This document shows positions 26,035 to 36,300 of a DNA stretch of 54,088 nt, in pieces; the stretch's first letter is position 1; every line of letters begins with the position of its first letter. The notes beneath the pieces were generated by a model that saw only the letters and a list, made by a program, of their open reading frames with translations, searched no databases and was not told the DNA's origin. Source of the stretch: a virus; the IMG/VR virus record IMGVR_UViG_3300037264_002957, positions 1 through 54,088 of that record; one strand, 5' to 3'. The translations under genes and the position numbers were made by a program.

Positions 26035-26607
26035 ATGGCTCCGGTAGTGATCGAAGAATACCCGAAAATCCTGTATCACACGGATGGCAGCGCCATCCAG
26101 GTGGAGAACGAGGCAGAGGAGCGCACCGCCATCGCCAAGCACGGGTTCTTGGAGTCGCCGCCCTCGAGCGCGCCTCCGGAACCCACAGGAACGTCCGGCT
26201 ACGTGCCTGTCGAGTACCCGAAGGTGCTCTACGACGGCAAAGGCGGCACCCGCACGGTGCTGGACCCCGAGGGCGAGGCCAAGATGGCCACACTCGGCTT
26301 TGTCGAGGATGTGAACGGTCCACCACTGTCCGAGCCACTCGCCGGACCACAGGCCGCGCCGCCACCCTCAACGCCGCCGCCACCGGCTGCCAGCGCAGTC
26401 GCGACGGAGTTCGAGTCGTTCGCCCCCATCGTGGACGAGGATCTGCCAGAATCGCCCATCGTGGTGCCGGACGAGGTCGCTCCACCGAAGGCGAAGGGTG
26501 GGCGTCCGACCAAGGCCGCCGCCGCGTTGAAGGCGGCGGAAAAGAAGGCCGCGGCCGAAGAGAAGGCCCGGAAGAAAGCCGAAAAGGCCGCGAAAGCGAC
26601 GAAGTAA
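26035..26607 (+). CDS. Structural-region protein with an internal repeat and Lys-rich tail
   Basis: This is a 190-residue protein. ATG 26035 is preferred to GTG 25987. Two related units, EYPKILYHTDGSAIQVENEA and EYPKVLYDGKGGTRTVLDPE, sit about 45 residues apart, each ending with a Gly-Phe. A Pro-rich linker follows. The last 45 residues are Lys/Ala helix after a KGGRPTK turn (AT-hook-like GRP). The tail suggests DNA contact within the head; this is inference. Confidence 0.6.
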   Translation: MAPVVIEEYPKILYHTDGSAIQVENEAEERTAIAKHGFLESPPSSAPPEPTGTSGYVPVEYPKVLYDGKGGTRTVLDPEGEAKMATLGFVEDVNGPPLSEPLAGPQAAPPPSTPPPPAASAVATEFESFAPIVDEDLPESPIVVPDEVAPPKAKGGRPTKAAAALKAAEKKAAAEEKARKKAEKAAKATK

Positions 26608-26619
26608 TTCGGAGGTCCT

Positions 26620-27360
26620 GTGCCGACGACGGTAACGTGCCGACAGCTCATTGAAGGCGCGCTGAAGATGCTGGGCGTCGTCGGCGCCGGCATCACCATG
26701 TCCGGCGAGGCGGCGGTGGACGGGTTTCTCGTGGCCAACGAGATGCTCGACGGCCTGGCGACCGAACGGCTCACGATCTACACGAACGCGACCAGCACCT
26801 ACCCGCTGACGGCCAGTCAGGCCAGCTACACGATTGGCGTCGGCGGGAACTTCAACCAGGCGCGGCCGCTGTGGATTGCCGCGGCGGGCATCATTGACGA
26901 TGACACACTCCCGAACCCGATCGAGATTCCAATTCGGGTTCTCAATCAGCAGGGCTGGTCGACCGTCAGCATCAAGTCTCTGACCGGGACGACCGTCCGG
27001 GCGATCTACTACGACAACTCCTGGGCTGCCGGGTTGGGCCGCATCTACGTGCACCCGATTCCGACCGGCAGTGACGTGGCGCTGGTGCTCTACACCCCCA
27101 CGGCGTTGACGGAATTCGCCTCATTGGCCACCCCGTATTCGTTCCCACCTGGGTATCGCCGGATGCTGCGAGCCCTGCTCGCGATTGAACTGGCCCCGTT
27201 CTATGAAGTCGAAGTGCCGGCATCGGTGTTCACGATTGCCACGCAGGCCAGGGCCTACGTGAAGCGCGCGAACATCAAGTTCAACGTGCTGGGCGTCGAC
27301 CGAGGCTTGATGGTGCAGGCGGCTCGAGGGCGCCGGTATGACATCTCGGCCGATGAGTAA
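26620..27360 (+). CDS. Head completion/tail adaptor protein (P22 gp4-like)
   Basis: This is a 246-residue protein from GTG 26620 with GGAGG 5 nt upstream. The start (TCRQLIEGALKMLGVVGAG), the repeated NEMLDGLATERLTIYT segment, the beta-rich middle and the C-terminal helix (YRRMLRALLAIELAPFYE...ARAYVKRANIKF) follow the P22 gp4 tail-accessory-factor family. In P22 this protein extends the portal and is the first adaptor added after packaging. Position between head and gp10-like genes agrees. Confidence 0.85.
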   Translation: MPTTVTCRQLIEGALKMLGVVGAGITMSGEAAVDGFLVANEMLDGLATERLTIYTNATSTYPLTASQASYTIGVGGNFNQARPLWIAAAGIIDDDTLPNPIEIPIRVLNQQGWSTVSIKSLTGTTVRAIYYDNSWAAGLGRIYVHPIPTGSDVALVLYTPTALTEFASLATPYSFPPGYRRMLRALLAIELAPFYEVEVPASVFTIATQARAYVKRANIKFNVLGVDRGLMVQAARGRRYDISADE

Positions 27361-27366
27361 CCCCAG

Positions 27367-28803
27367 ATGGAGTACCCCGCGTTCATCAATGGGAGCTACC
27401 AGTCGCAGAGTTACGCTGCCGACAATGAGCGGACCGTCAATTTCTTCCTCGAGCTGATGGAGTCAGGCGGCTCGGCCACGCGCGCGGCGCTGTACCCAAC
27501 GCCTGGCTTCTCACAGTTCGGACCGACGCCTGACGAAAACCCCGTTCGCGGTGCGTGGTTTGGGGCGGGGCGCCTCTTGGTGGCGGTCGGTGGCGTTTTG
27601 GAAGAACGCACCGCTGACGGGGTCCGGATCAGTCGCGGCTCGATCGCCAACGACAATACGCCAGTCACGTTCGAGACCAATGGGGATGGGGGCGGTGAGG
27701 TGTTCTTTTCGAGCGCAGGGGTTGGCTACCTCTTTACGCTCGCCACCAATGTCTTAACCACGGTCGTGCAGGACGTGGACTTTGCGGGGTATCTCGACGG
27801 CTTCTTCCTTGGCCTTGACGTCGATACCTCGACCTTTAAGATTTCGGAATTCTACACGGGGGGGACCTGGGATCCCACGCAGATCGCCCAGCGGAACGTC
27901 GCGTCCGATACGTGGGTGGCGATGTGGGTCAACAACCGTGAGATTTGGCTCTTTGGCAGCCTGACGACAGAAGTCTGGTACAACAACGGGTCCGCGCCAT
28001 TCCCGTTCGGGCCCATTGATAACGCGTTCATCGAGCATGGCATCGCGGCGCCACGGAGTGTCGCGAGTCTGGATGGTCGAGTCGTCTGGTTGGCCGCGAA
28101 TGAAAACGGCAGTGGGATTGTGCGTCTCTCGGAAGGCTGGAACGGCATCCGCATTAGCAACCATGCCATCGAGTACGCCATGCAGAATTACAGCACGATC
28201 AGTGATGCGATCGGGTGGTCCTACGAACAGTACGGCCACGAATTCTACATCTTGGAGTTCCCGACGGCCGGCAAGACGTGGGTCTACGATGCGTTGACCA
28301 AAATCTGGTGTGAGCGGTCGTCGTGGGACGAGACTCTCGGCATCGAAACGGCCTGGCGGGCGCGGTGGCACGTCAAGGCCTTCGAGAAACACATCGTGGG
28401 CGATCGGCTGACTGGGCGATTGTTTGAAATGTCCGACCGGTTCTTCTACGACGTCGATGGGAACCTCATCCGTCGCGTGCGCAGGGCGCCGCATATGGGC
28501 AACGAGCTGCGGCGTATCAAGTACGCCGAGTTCAAGTTGGACCTGCAGCCAGGCGTGGGCCTGTCGACCGGCCAAGGGTCGGACCCGATGGTGATGATGC
28601 GGTACTCTGACGATGGGGGCAAGACGTGGAGTCCCGAGTTTTGGCGGTCGGCCGGCCTGGTGGGCGAGCACGATGCGGTCGTGCAATGGAACGCGCTCGG
28701 CCAGGCGCGGCGGCGGGTATTCGAGGTCATTTTTACCGATCCGGTGCCGTGGCGTATTTTGAATGCCTATGTGAGGCTGGGGTCGCTAAATGCCATCGTT
28801 TGA
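27367..28803 (+). CDS. Tail hub / packaged-DNA stabilisation protein (P22 gp10-like)
   Basis: This is a 478-residue protein from ATG 27367. It opens with PAFINGSYQSQSYAADNERTVNFF, the typical entry of the gp10-like family. It continues with repeated beta blades (WFGAGRLLVAVGG, DTWVAMWVNNREIWLFG, RVVWLAANENGSGIVRL, VVQWNALGQARRRVFEV), consistent with a beta-propeller hub. Pairing with a gp4-like adaptor directly upstream is the P22 order. It caps the portal channel and joins the tail. Its last 14 nt overlap the fibre gene. Confidence 0.88.
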   Translation: MEYPAFINGSYQSQSYAADNERTVNFFLELMESGGSATRAALYPTPGFSQFGPTPDENPVRGAWFGAGRLLVAVGGVLEERTADGVRISRGSIANDNTPVTFETNGDGGGEVFFSSAGVGYLFTLATNVLTTVVQDVDFAGYLDGFFLGLDVDTSTFKISEFYTGGTWDPTQIAQRNVASDTWVAMWVNNREIWLFGSLTTEVWYNNGSAPFPFGPIDNAFIEHGIAAPRSVASLDGRVVWLAANENGSGIVRLSEGWNGIRISNHAIEYAMQNYSTISDAIGWSYEQYGHEFYILEFPTAGKTWVYDALTKIWCERSSWDETLGIETAWRARWHVKAFEKHIVGDRLTGRLFEMSDRFFYDVDGNLIRRVRRAPHMGNELRRIKYAEFKLDLQPGVGLSTGQGSDPMVMMRYSDDGGKTWSPEFWRSAGLVGEHDAVVQWNALGQARRRVFEVIFTDPVPWRILNAYVRLGSLNAIV

Positions 28804-31165
28804 TCCGCACGCGAATTTCGCCTACAGCACGGTCGCCACCGCGCCGAGCCCTGCTGCCAGTGGAACATCCCTCACGTTAGCCACCGGGGGCGGGGCCTTA
28901 ATGCCCACCGCCCCGTTCAACGCGACCGTGTGGCCCGCGGGCGCGCAACCGTTGTCCTCGAACGCGGAAATCGTGCGGGTGACGGGGGTTGCAGGCGACG
29001 TGCTCACGATCGTGCGCGCCCAAGAAGGCAGCTCGGCGCGGAGCATCCTGGTGGGGGACCAGTTCTCAGCCACCATCACAAAGAAGACACTGACGGATAT
29101 CGAGACGGTCGTCCCGGCGGTCGGGTCGATCTCGGCCGGCGCGGCGAGTGCCTCACTCGGACAGGTCGTCTTCAGTAACAGCAACGGGGTGACCTTCGGC
29201 CTCAACGGGCAGACGGTGACGGCCACTGTTGCCACAAACTACCTGACGACCGCGATGGCCAGCAACCGCGGCTCGGACTTTGTCCAGGCGACGGCCGCCT
29301 TCGCTGGGACCAACGCGAGCGGGACGATCGCGAGCAGCGGCATTTCGATCTCCGTGGCGGCCCCTGGTGGTGGAGGCCTGACGAATATCAAAGTCTCCGG
29401 TGGGACCCTGAGCGCCCTGCGCTCGGACCTGACGTTCGGGGATAGCAACGGGGTGAGCTTCGGCCTGAACACCAATGGCGTGATCACCGCCACCGTGGCG
29501 ACGAACTATCAGAGCCAGGGGGCGTACCTCACCACGGCGATGGCCTCGAATCGCGGCACCGACTTTGTGCAGGCCACGGCGGCGTTTGCCGGGACGAACG
29601 CGAGCGGCACCATCAACAGCACCGGCATTTCCGTGTCAGTCAACGCGACGGTCGAGCAGAGCAACCAGACCGTCGGCCTGTACGCGTCATCGAACACGTA
29701 CCTGACGAGTTCCGGCACGGTTGATGCGCGGAGCCTGACCTTCCGCGGCGACAAGTCAATCACGGTCGGCGTGAGCGCCGGCGAGGTCATGTTCTCGGTC
29801 GGGGCCTACCTCACGACCGCGGCCCTGTCCGGTGACACCTCCAAGTACGTGCAGGCATGGGAACTGACGGGCAACACCGCCGGCACCACCAGTTCCGCAC
29901 AAGGCACGAAGATCTATTTTGAGGGCGGGCAGGGCATCACCGTCTCTGGGAACAGCAACACGATCAAGTTGTCCGTGGGGTCGTACATCACGACCGCCAT
30001 GGCGTCAAACCGCGGGTCCGACTTCGTGGCGGCGACCGCGGCGTTTGCCGGCACCAGCGCGTCAGGCACCATCAACAGCACTGGTATTTCGGTGAGCATC
30101 GGCCCCTACATCACGACCGCGATGTTGAGCAACGCGGCGACGATCAGTAACATCAAGGTCAGCGCGGGCACCCTCTCCGCGCTTCGCTCGGATATTACGT
30201 TCGTCAATTCGCAGGGGATTTCCTTTGGTCTCGAAACCAATGGCCAGATCACGGCGACCGTCGCGACGGCTTCGGTGATGAACATTTCAGCAGGCACGAC
30301 CAGCCAGACGTTTGGCAGCGTCGTGTTCTCCAACTCGCACGGCTACTCGTTCGGCCTGAATGGATCAACCGTGACCGTCAACGGCCCGTACTTCAGTTAT
30401 TTTAGGCCCATTGACTTTAATAACACGTTGACGTTCAGCTTCGCCCAGTCCACCTCGTATTGCGCGCCGTTCGAGTTGCCAGCGAACTACAGTTTCGACC
30501 GAATGCGGATTGTCGTCTCAGGGTCCGTCGCGGCGTCTCAGACACAAGCGACCACGGGCAACACCTCGCTCTCGATGAGTGCCATCACGTCGCACAATAT
30601 CGTCATCTACTCCCGTGGGGTGGGGGCGAACTCCTTGTCACTGCAATATGTGACCTCGACGCAGCACGTCGATCAATGCCTGATGACGGCGTCGGTCGCC
30701 GCGGGCAACTCGTCACAGCACAGCATCAGCTTGCGATTCACGTTTGGCTCAAACTCGTTCACGAAAGACTACTCCAGTTCGGTGACGCGCCAGGATTGGC
30801 ACACCTCGCACCTCACGGATTTGACGGGCGTGAAGTATCTCGACATTCCATTGGGCATCTCCTTGTCGCCAGGCATGTACTGGATCGGGTACGGCCGGTC
30901 AACGACGTTCGCGACGCAGGCCGCGTCGGTGTCCGTGGCCACGCGCATGGCCGTCAGCCACAACAGCATGTTTGCGGTCAGTCAAAATACGCTCGCGATG
31001 GGAATGCTTGGTGGGGCCACGAACTCCAGCGTGGGATGGATGCCGGGCCACGGCAGCTTCACGACCAGCGGCGCGGCCGGTACGACGTCGTCTGTCGGAT
31101 TGGCTGTCATTTCCACAACCGGATCGAATAACGTGCTGTACGCCCAGTTTATGAGGATCACGTAA
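28790..31165 (+). CDS. Large repetitive tail-fibre protein
   Basis: This is a 791-residue protein from ATG 28790. Residues 1-130 form an attachment domain. Residues 130-530 are repeats with FSNSNGVTFGLNGQTVTATV, YLTTAMASNRGSDFVQATA, AAFAGTNASGTINSTGISVS and NIKVSGGTLSALRSDLTF. The C-terminal 260 residues are non-repetitive (YFSYFRPIDFNNTLTFSF on), where receptor binding would lie. The SNxxGxxFGLNG repeat family is one I know from many viral metagenome fibres. Placed right after the hub, it is the likely receptor-binding fibre. Confidence 0.82.
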   Translation: MPSFDPHANFAYSTVATAPSPAASGTSLTLATGGGALMPTAPFNATVWPAGAQPLSSNAEIVRVTGVAGDVLTIVRAQEGSSARSILVGDQFSATITKKTLTDIETVVPAVGSISAGAASASLGQVVFSNSNGVTFGLNGQTVTATVATNYLTTAMASNRGSDFVQATAAFAGTNASGTIASSGISISVAAPGGGGLTNIKVSGGTLSALRSDLTFGDSNGVSFGLNTNGVITATVATNYQSQGAYLTTAMASNRGTDFVQATAAFAGTNASGTINSTGISVSVNATVEQSNQTVGLYASSNTYLTSSGTVDARSLTFRGDKSITVGVSAGEVMFSVGAYLTTAALSGDTSKYVQAWELTGNTAGTTSSAQGTKIYFEGGQGITVSGNSNTIKLSVGSYITTAMASNRGSDFVAATAAFAGTSASGTINSTGISVSIGPYITTAMLSNAATISNIKVSAGTLSALRSDITFVNSQGISFGLETNGQITATVATASVMNISAGTTSQTFGSVVFSNSHGYSFGLNGSTVTVNGPYFSYFRPIDFNNTLTFSFAQSTSYCAPFELPANYSFDRMRIVVSGSVAASQTQATTGNTSLSMSAITSHNIVIYSRGVGANSLSLQYVTSTQHVDQCLMTASVAAGNSSQHSISLRFTFGSNSFTKDYSSSVTRQDWHTSHLTDLTGVKYLDIPLGISLSPGMYWIGYGRSTTFATQAASVSVATRMAVSHNSMFAVSQNTLAMGMLGGATNSSVGWMPGHGSFTTSGAAGTTSSVGLAVISTTGSNNVLYAQFMRIT

Positions 31166-31888
31166 ATGGGGAAGCCAGAACTGGTGATGCAGTCCTTTGG
31201 GGGGCGTCACAACGACAATCCAGGTGCCACCTCCGCGAGACTCTTGAAGGGAGGCTCGTGGAAAAAGCAGCGGATTGTGCTGGTGCTCCCGGCGGCGGAC
31301 TCGATTCCCGCCAAAGTCTGCCTGTCACATTGGAACTTGATCTTCCCGCCGAATCAAGGCGTCTGTCGCATCCTGGCGCAGGGCATGGAGGTGGGCGACG
31401 CCTACAGTTCCGCCCTCGAGCAAGTGATCGCGCACCCCGACCTCGGCACGTGGGAGTACCTCTTGACGATTGAGCACGACAACATGCCGCCCCCTGACGG
31501 CGTGCTGAAGCTGATTGAGCAGCTCGAGGCGCACAAGGAACTGGCGTGCGTCGGCGGCCTCTATTTCACGAAGGGCGAAGGCGGCGTGGCGCAAATCTGG
31601 GGTGATCCGAAGGACCCGGTGACGAACTTCCGGCCGCAAGTGCCGGTGCCTGGGCAGCTCGTGGAATGCTGCGGGACCGGGATGGGCTTCAACCTCTGGC
31701 GGCTGTCGATGTTCAAGGACCCAAAGCTCGCGAAGCCATGGTTCAAGACGAAAGCGAGTGCGGCCGAGGGGGTGGGCACGCAGGATCTGGCGTTCTGGGC
31801 CGAGGCAAGAAAGTACGGCTATCGGTGTGCGATTGACTGCAGCGTGCTCGTCGGGCATTACGAACACTCCACAGACACGGTTTGGTGA
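31166..31888 (+). CDS. GT-A glycosyltransferase-like protein
   Basis: This is a 240-residue protein from ATG 31166, directly after the fibre gene (TAAATG). It has the Rossmann-like entry RIVLVLPAADSIPAK, the metal-motif region LLTIEHDNMPPPDGVLKLIE (EHD in place of DxD), CVGGLYFTKGEG, CCGTGMGFNLWR, and the late GTQDLAFWAEARKYGYR...GHYE. This order is that of family-2-like GT-A enzymes, which transfer a sugar from a nucleotide donor. Next to fibre genes it may glycosylate virion or cell-surface components. Confidence 0.75.
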   Translation: MGKPELVMQSFGGRHNDNPGATSARLLKGGSWKKQRIVLVLPAADSIPAKVCLSHWNLIFPPNQGVCRILAQGMEVGDAYSSALEQVIAHPDLGTWEYLLTIEHDNMPPPDGVLKLIEQLEAHKELACVGGLYFTKGEGGVAQIWGDPKDPVTNFRPQVPVPGQLVECCGTGMGFNLWRLSMFKDPKLAKPWFKTKASAAEGVGTQDLAFWAEARKYGYRCAIDCSVLVGHYEHSTDTVW

Positions 31889-31906
31889 TCGAGAAACGAG
31901 GATTGA

Positions 31907-32479
31907 ATGCGAGCGGTAAAGGCGAAGCGGTTACGGAAAGAACAGACGCTGCTGAAGTTGGACTTCGGCTGCGGCCCCCACAAGCGTGAGGGGTTCACGG
32001 GCGTCGACATGACGCCCTTCGTGGGCGTCGATCAGGTCGTGGACCTGACGCAGTTTCCGTATCCCTGGGACGACAACAGCATCACGGAGGCGCACGCCTC
32101 GCATTTTCTGGAGCACCTGACGGCGATCCAGCGGTGCGGGTTTGTGAACGAGCTGTATCGGATCCTCGTGCCAGGCGGCACCTGCCAGATCGTCGTGCCA
32201 CATTGGGCGTCCTGTCGCGCCTACGGCGATCCGACGCATCAGTGGCCCCCGGTGAGCGAGTTCTGGTTCTACTACCTGAGCAAGGAATGGCGGGCGGCGA
32301 ACGCGCCGCACACCGAGCAGCCGACGCTGCCGGACGGGTTCGCGTGCGACTTTCTCGCGACGTGGGGCTATTCGCTGCGCGGCGATATGGCCGTCCGCAA
32401 TCAGGAGTATCAGCAGATGGCGATCCAGAACTACAAGGAAGTCTGCCAGGACCTTATATGCACTCTAACCAGAAAATAA
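31907..32479 (+). CDS. Class I SAM-dependent methyltransferase
   Basis: This is a 190-residue protein from ATG 31907. Motif I is LDFGCGPHKREGFTGVDM. Acidic strand 3 region DQVVDLTQFPYPWDDNS follows. Then come AHASHFLEHLTAIQRCGFVNELYRILVPGGTCQIVVPHW (partner-type motif V) and a family-typical C-terminal region. It works with S-adenosylmethionine on an unknown acceptor, plausibly sugar or lipid given the adjacent glycosyltransferase. Its last residues, DLICTLTRK, have a related copy (LLIATLTKI) downstream of the homing-endonuclease remnant. Confidence 0.82.
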   Translation: MRAVKAKRLRKEQTLLKLDFGCGPHKREGFTGVDMTPFVGVDQVVDLTQFPYPWDDNSITEAHASHFLEHLTAIQRCGFVNELYRILVPGGTCQIVVPHWASCRAYGDPTHQWPPVSEFWFYYLSKEWRAANAPHTEQPTLPDGFACDFLATWGYSLRGDMAVRNQEYQQMAIQNYKEVCQDLICTLTRK

Positions 32480-32628
32480 GCGCCGCAGATCTGATGTGGC
32501 TTGCCGGCTATTTAGAAGGCGAGGGGTGTTTTTCTGTCTCAGGCCGTGATGGCAACTACCCAAGGTTGACGGTTTACGCGCAGGCGGCGATATGGGCTGT
32601 GTTGAACGGAGACACATGGCTCTCCTGA
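32458..32628 (+). pseudogene. LAGLIDADG homing endonuclease, truncated remnant
   Basis: This is a 56-codon frame from ATG 32458, overlapping the end of the methyltransferase gene. It contains ADLMWLAGYLEGEGCFSVSG, a LAGLIDADG motif with its acidic residues, and the start of the following strand (NYPRLTVYAQ). It then loses similarity and stops after about a third of a normal domain. It is the deleted remains of a free-standing homing endonuclease inserted at the methyltransferase 3' end. Confidence 0.68.
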
Positions 32629-32673
32629 TCGCGACGCTGACGAAGATCGCCCACTAACTGGACGTGACTCCTT

Positions 32674-33354
32674 ATGTTTGGCGGCAATTACTTCGGCTCC
32701 CCCTACCTGGGCCAGCACTATGCCCTCGGGGGAGCGGTGGTGGCGCCGGACCTTCAGGACATCGCCAGCCTGCTCTTCCCGGCCGTGCCGATTCGCTCGC
32801 CCGTCTTGGAGCAAGTGGCTCTGCGCGGGCCACAGGCCGTCTTGGGAGACGCCCTGTTGGACCGCATCGCGCGTTTGGAGTCGGTCCAGGAGCAAATGCT
32901 GCGGGAGGACTGGCCCATCAAACTCCTCTTCAACGTGGAGTGGCTGCGGTGGTTTAATACGCTACGCCAGCAGATGGCCACGACCTTGTCGGTGTCATTG
33001 ACGCTGCCGTTCTCCCTCGGGGGGTCCGATACCTCCTCGGTGCCCATGGCGGCCCCGCCGGCCTACGCCCCGTGCTGGAATGTGCACTACTTCATCGCGG
33101 GCGGCGATTTCGATTGCGTGGCCCGCGTGTGGATCTGGGCGCGCAACAGTGGGGTGCAGACCCGCGCGCGGCTGTACGACCTCACGTCTTCTGCCGCGGT
33201 GGGCAGTTCCGGGTGGGTCACCGCGACGGAGCGTCCGACGAACCCCGAAGTGTTTGAGGTCTCCATGACAGTGGGACATACCTATCGCCTGGAACTCATT
33301 ACAAACACGGCCTCCGAATCGTGCTACGGCATTGGTGACCTCTATGCGTCTTAG
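32674..33354 (+). CDS. Fibre-associated hypothetical protein
   Basis: This is a 226-residue protein from ATG 32674. It has a Tyr/Gly start (FGGNYFGSPYLGQHYALGG) common in small phage fibre or head proteins and a helical middle (ALLDRIARLESVQEQMLRED). The beta-sandwich-like end includes YFIAGGDFDCVARVWIWARN and TVGHTYRLELIT. It lies between two fibre genes and probably forms part of the fibre complex. No enzymatic motif. Confidence 0.6.
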   Translation: MFGGNYFGSPYLGQHYALGGAVVAPDLQDIASLLFPAVPIRSPVLEQVALRGPQAVLGDALLDRIARLESVQEQMLREDWPIKLLFNVEWLRWFNTLRQQMATTLSVSLTLPFSLGGSDTSSVPMAAPPAYAPCWNVHYFIAGGDFDCVARVWIWARNSGVQTRARLYDLTSSAAVGSSGWVTATERPTNPEVFEVSMTVGHTYRLELITNTASESCYGIGDLYAS

Positions 33355-36300
33355 TCTCTTGTTCTTGTGGTTGACGCTCGTGTCGGCGCCGGCCTTCGCG
33401 CAGCAGGAAGTTGACGCGCTAAAGATCTTCTTAGGCACGAGGACGTCGCGTTGTGAGATGCGGACCGGCATCGGGACGCCCGAAGGCGTGCAAACGGCGC
33501 CGGTCTGTACCCAGTACCTCAATATTTCTGACGGGATCTGGTGGTACAAGGCCACGGGCACTGGCAACACCGGTTGGGCGACGTCCACCACGGGCGGCAC
33601 CGTCACGTCGGTCGCGATGACGGTCCCGACGGGACTAAGTATCGCCGGTTCCCCAGTGACAACCGCTGGCACGCTCGCGGTCTCGCTCACGTCGGGCTAC
33701 ATGATTCCCGGTGGGGGCACCAGCGGACAGATCCTCCAATCGCAGGGCGCGAGCGCGCCGGCCTTCTCGACGGCCACCTATCCGGCCACCGGCGGCACAA
33801 GTGGCACCTTTCTCCGGTCTGACGGCACGAACTGGGCGAATTCCACGCTGGTCTTGCCCAACGCGGCCTCCATCGGGGATCTGCTGGTGGCGAGCGGGGC
33901 GAACACGTACGGATCCCAGGCGCCAGCGGCCCTGACGAAGGGGGACGATACGAACGTGACGCTGACGCTCGGCGGGTCAGCCTCGACCGCCCTCATCAAT
34001 GCTGCGTCGATTACCGCTGGCTGGACCGGCACCCTTAGCCTCGCCCGTGGCGGCACTGCGGCGAACATCACACCGGTGCTGGGCGGCGTGGTGTATTCGA
34101 CGGCCGCGGCCTTAGCCGTGACCGCCGCGGGTAACGCCGGGGCGCCGCTCATCAGCACCGGGGCCTCGGCCCCGTCCTTCACGAACGTGCTACGCATGAC
34201 CAGCACGAACACGACGGCGACGAACAAGGCGCCGATCTACGTGCAGAACAACCTACTGACAACGACGGCCGGCCAAAACGCCGGATTCTGGTGGCAGCTC
34301 GCGCCGGATAGTGGTGGATCGTGCAACACGGCCAATCCCGGGGCCAATGACTTCGTCGGCTACTACGGCTGTGGCGAGTCCGTGAGTGGCCGAGACACCG
34401 CAACCCTCGGCGCCAGTGCCGCGATCTTCGGTACCAACATCGTGCTCACCGCGAACGTGGGCTTCAACATGGGCCTGGTCGGGCACGAGGTGGACATTCA
34501 GAACGTCAGCGGGGAAGGCACCAGCGTGCCGCCCGCGTGGTCATCGAATGGCAAACTTGGTTACGGCGCCGTCTGCGCGAGCACGCCCTCCACTGATGGG
34601 GACTGTTCCGCGGGCTTTTCCTCCCACGTCGGCGGGACCGACTTCAACGACCTGTGGAAGTACGGCTTCGAGGCGCACGGGACTCGTACCGCCGCGTTCT
34701 ACGCTCGCAAGAGCGGGAACCTCGGGGATCAGAACCCCACGAATGCGCTGCTGGGAGACGTAGATAGCACGAACTTCCTCAAGACGACCGGCACGCACAC
34801 GATGCTGCTGGACTCCTCGCTCATTAAGCTCTACGGCAGTTCCGGCGGGCGTGCGGGCATTCACGGCCTGGAGCCGGTCCTCGACTTGTACGAGTCGGAT
34901 CAAGCCGTGGATGAGAAATACTGGCGGTCGAACGTCGCCTCGAGTGTGTTCAGCCTCCAGACCGTGAACGACGCGTACACCGTGGCGTCCGTGCGGTTAT
35001 CTCAGACGCGCTCGGGACTGTTGACCGTCTTGTCCGACGCGGCGGCTGGAAGCTATACCGCGGCGAAGAGTGCGGTGTTCTTCCGTGACGCGGCTGGCAC
35101 GGAGGTGTTCCGGATCTGGGGCACCGACCCGACACTCGCCAATTTCAACGCCATGAACCTCTACATCGGCCATAAGGCCGGTGAGAACGCGACGACGAAC
35201 AACACGGACACAGGCCGGTACAATACCGCGATCGGGACGTTCTCACTTCGGTCGAACACGACGGGCGCTGGCAACGTCGCCGTCGGCTACAAGGCTCTTG
35301 AATTGAACACGGACGGGTACGGCAATCAGGCGCAGGGGTATCAGGCGCTCGCGGCGAACACGACCGGATTCAGTAACACCGCTGTCGGCAATGACGCAAT
35401 GGCCTTTGGTGCGGCGAGTTCTGACAGCACCGGCGTGGGCCAGTCGGCGATCAATAAGGGAAACGCGACCGGATGCACCGGCGTCGGTTACTTCTCGCTG
35501 TTCAGCACTTCGACGGTGTGTACATACGCAACGGCGATCGGGTGGCGGGCGTTCAGCAATCTGACGTCCGCCACGTCTTCGGTGGCGATTGGCGCGGAGG
35601 CCGCTCGTCGGCTCGGGGATAACGTGACGGCGAATACCGCCAGCACGCAAGGCGTGTATATCGGCGCGCTGAGTCACCCGCTCGCGAGCGGAGCCACGAA
35701 TGAAATCGTCATCGGGTATGCCGTGACCGGGAACGGCGACAACACGGCGACGATCGGGAATTCGTCGCAGGTCACGGCGTATATCACCGGCGCGGTGTGG
35801 GCGACCAAGACGACAGAGCAGCTTCGGGTGCGCTACGACGCGTCGAATTATTGGACAGCCACGACGTCCTCGGCGGGCGCGGTCACGCTTGACGCGGTGG
35901 GCGCGTCGGCCGGATTCGCCCTGTCCGATCCGCTGACCCTCTCCACCAGCGTGAATGGGGGTGTCGTGTATTCGACCGCCACCTCGATCGCGATCAGCGC
36001 GGCGGGCTCGGCGGGGCAACTGTTGAGGAGTGCCGGCGCGGCCGCTCCGACGTGGTCCACGGCGACGTTCTCGGACACGGCCACCACGACCGGTGCGTAT
36101 TTGAGGGCCGACGGGACGAACTGGATCATGAGCACGTTGATTTTGCCGAACGCGATTACGGCGAATCGCGTGGTCTACGGGTCCGCGACCGATACGTACG
36201 GCTCCAGCGCGAACCTGACGTTCGACGGGACACGGCTCTCCACGACGGCGTTCACGAACTCTGGCAACGAACTCCGGACCGGCGTGATCTCACCGACGCA

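Noticed and set aside
35243-36019. Minus-strand 258-codon frame under the second fibre gene
   Set aside because: Arg-rich mirror frame of repetitive fibre sequence without motifs.
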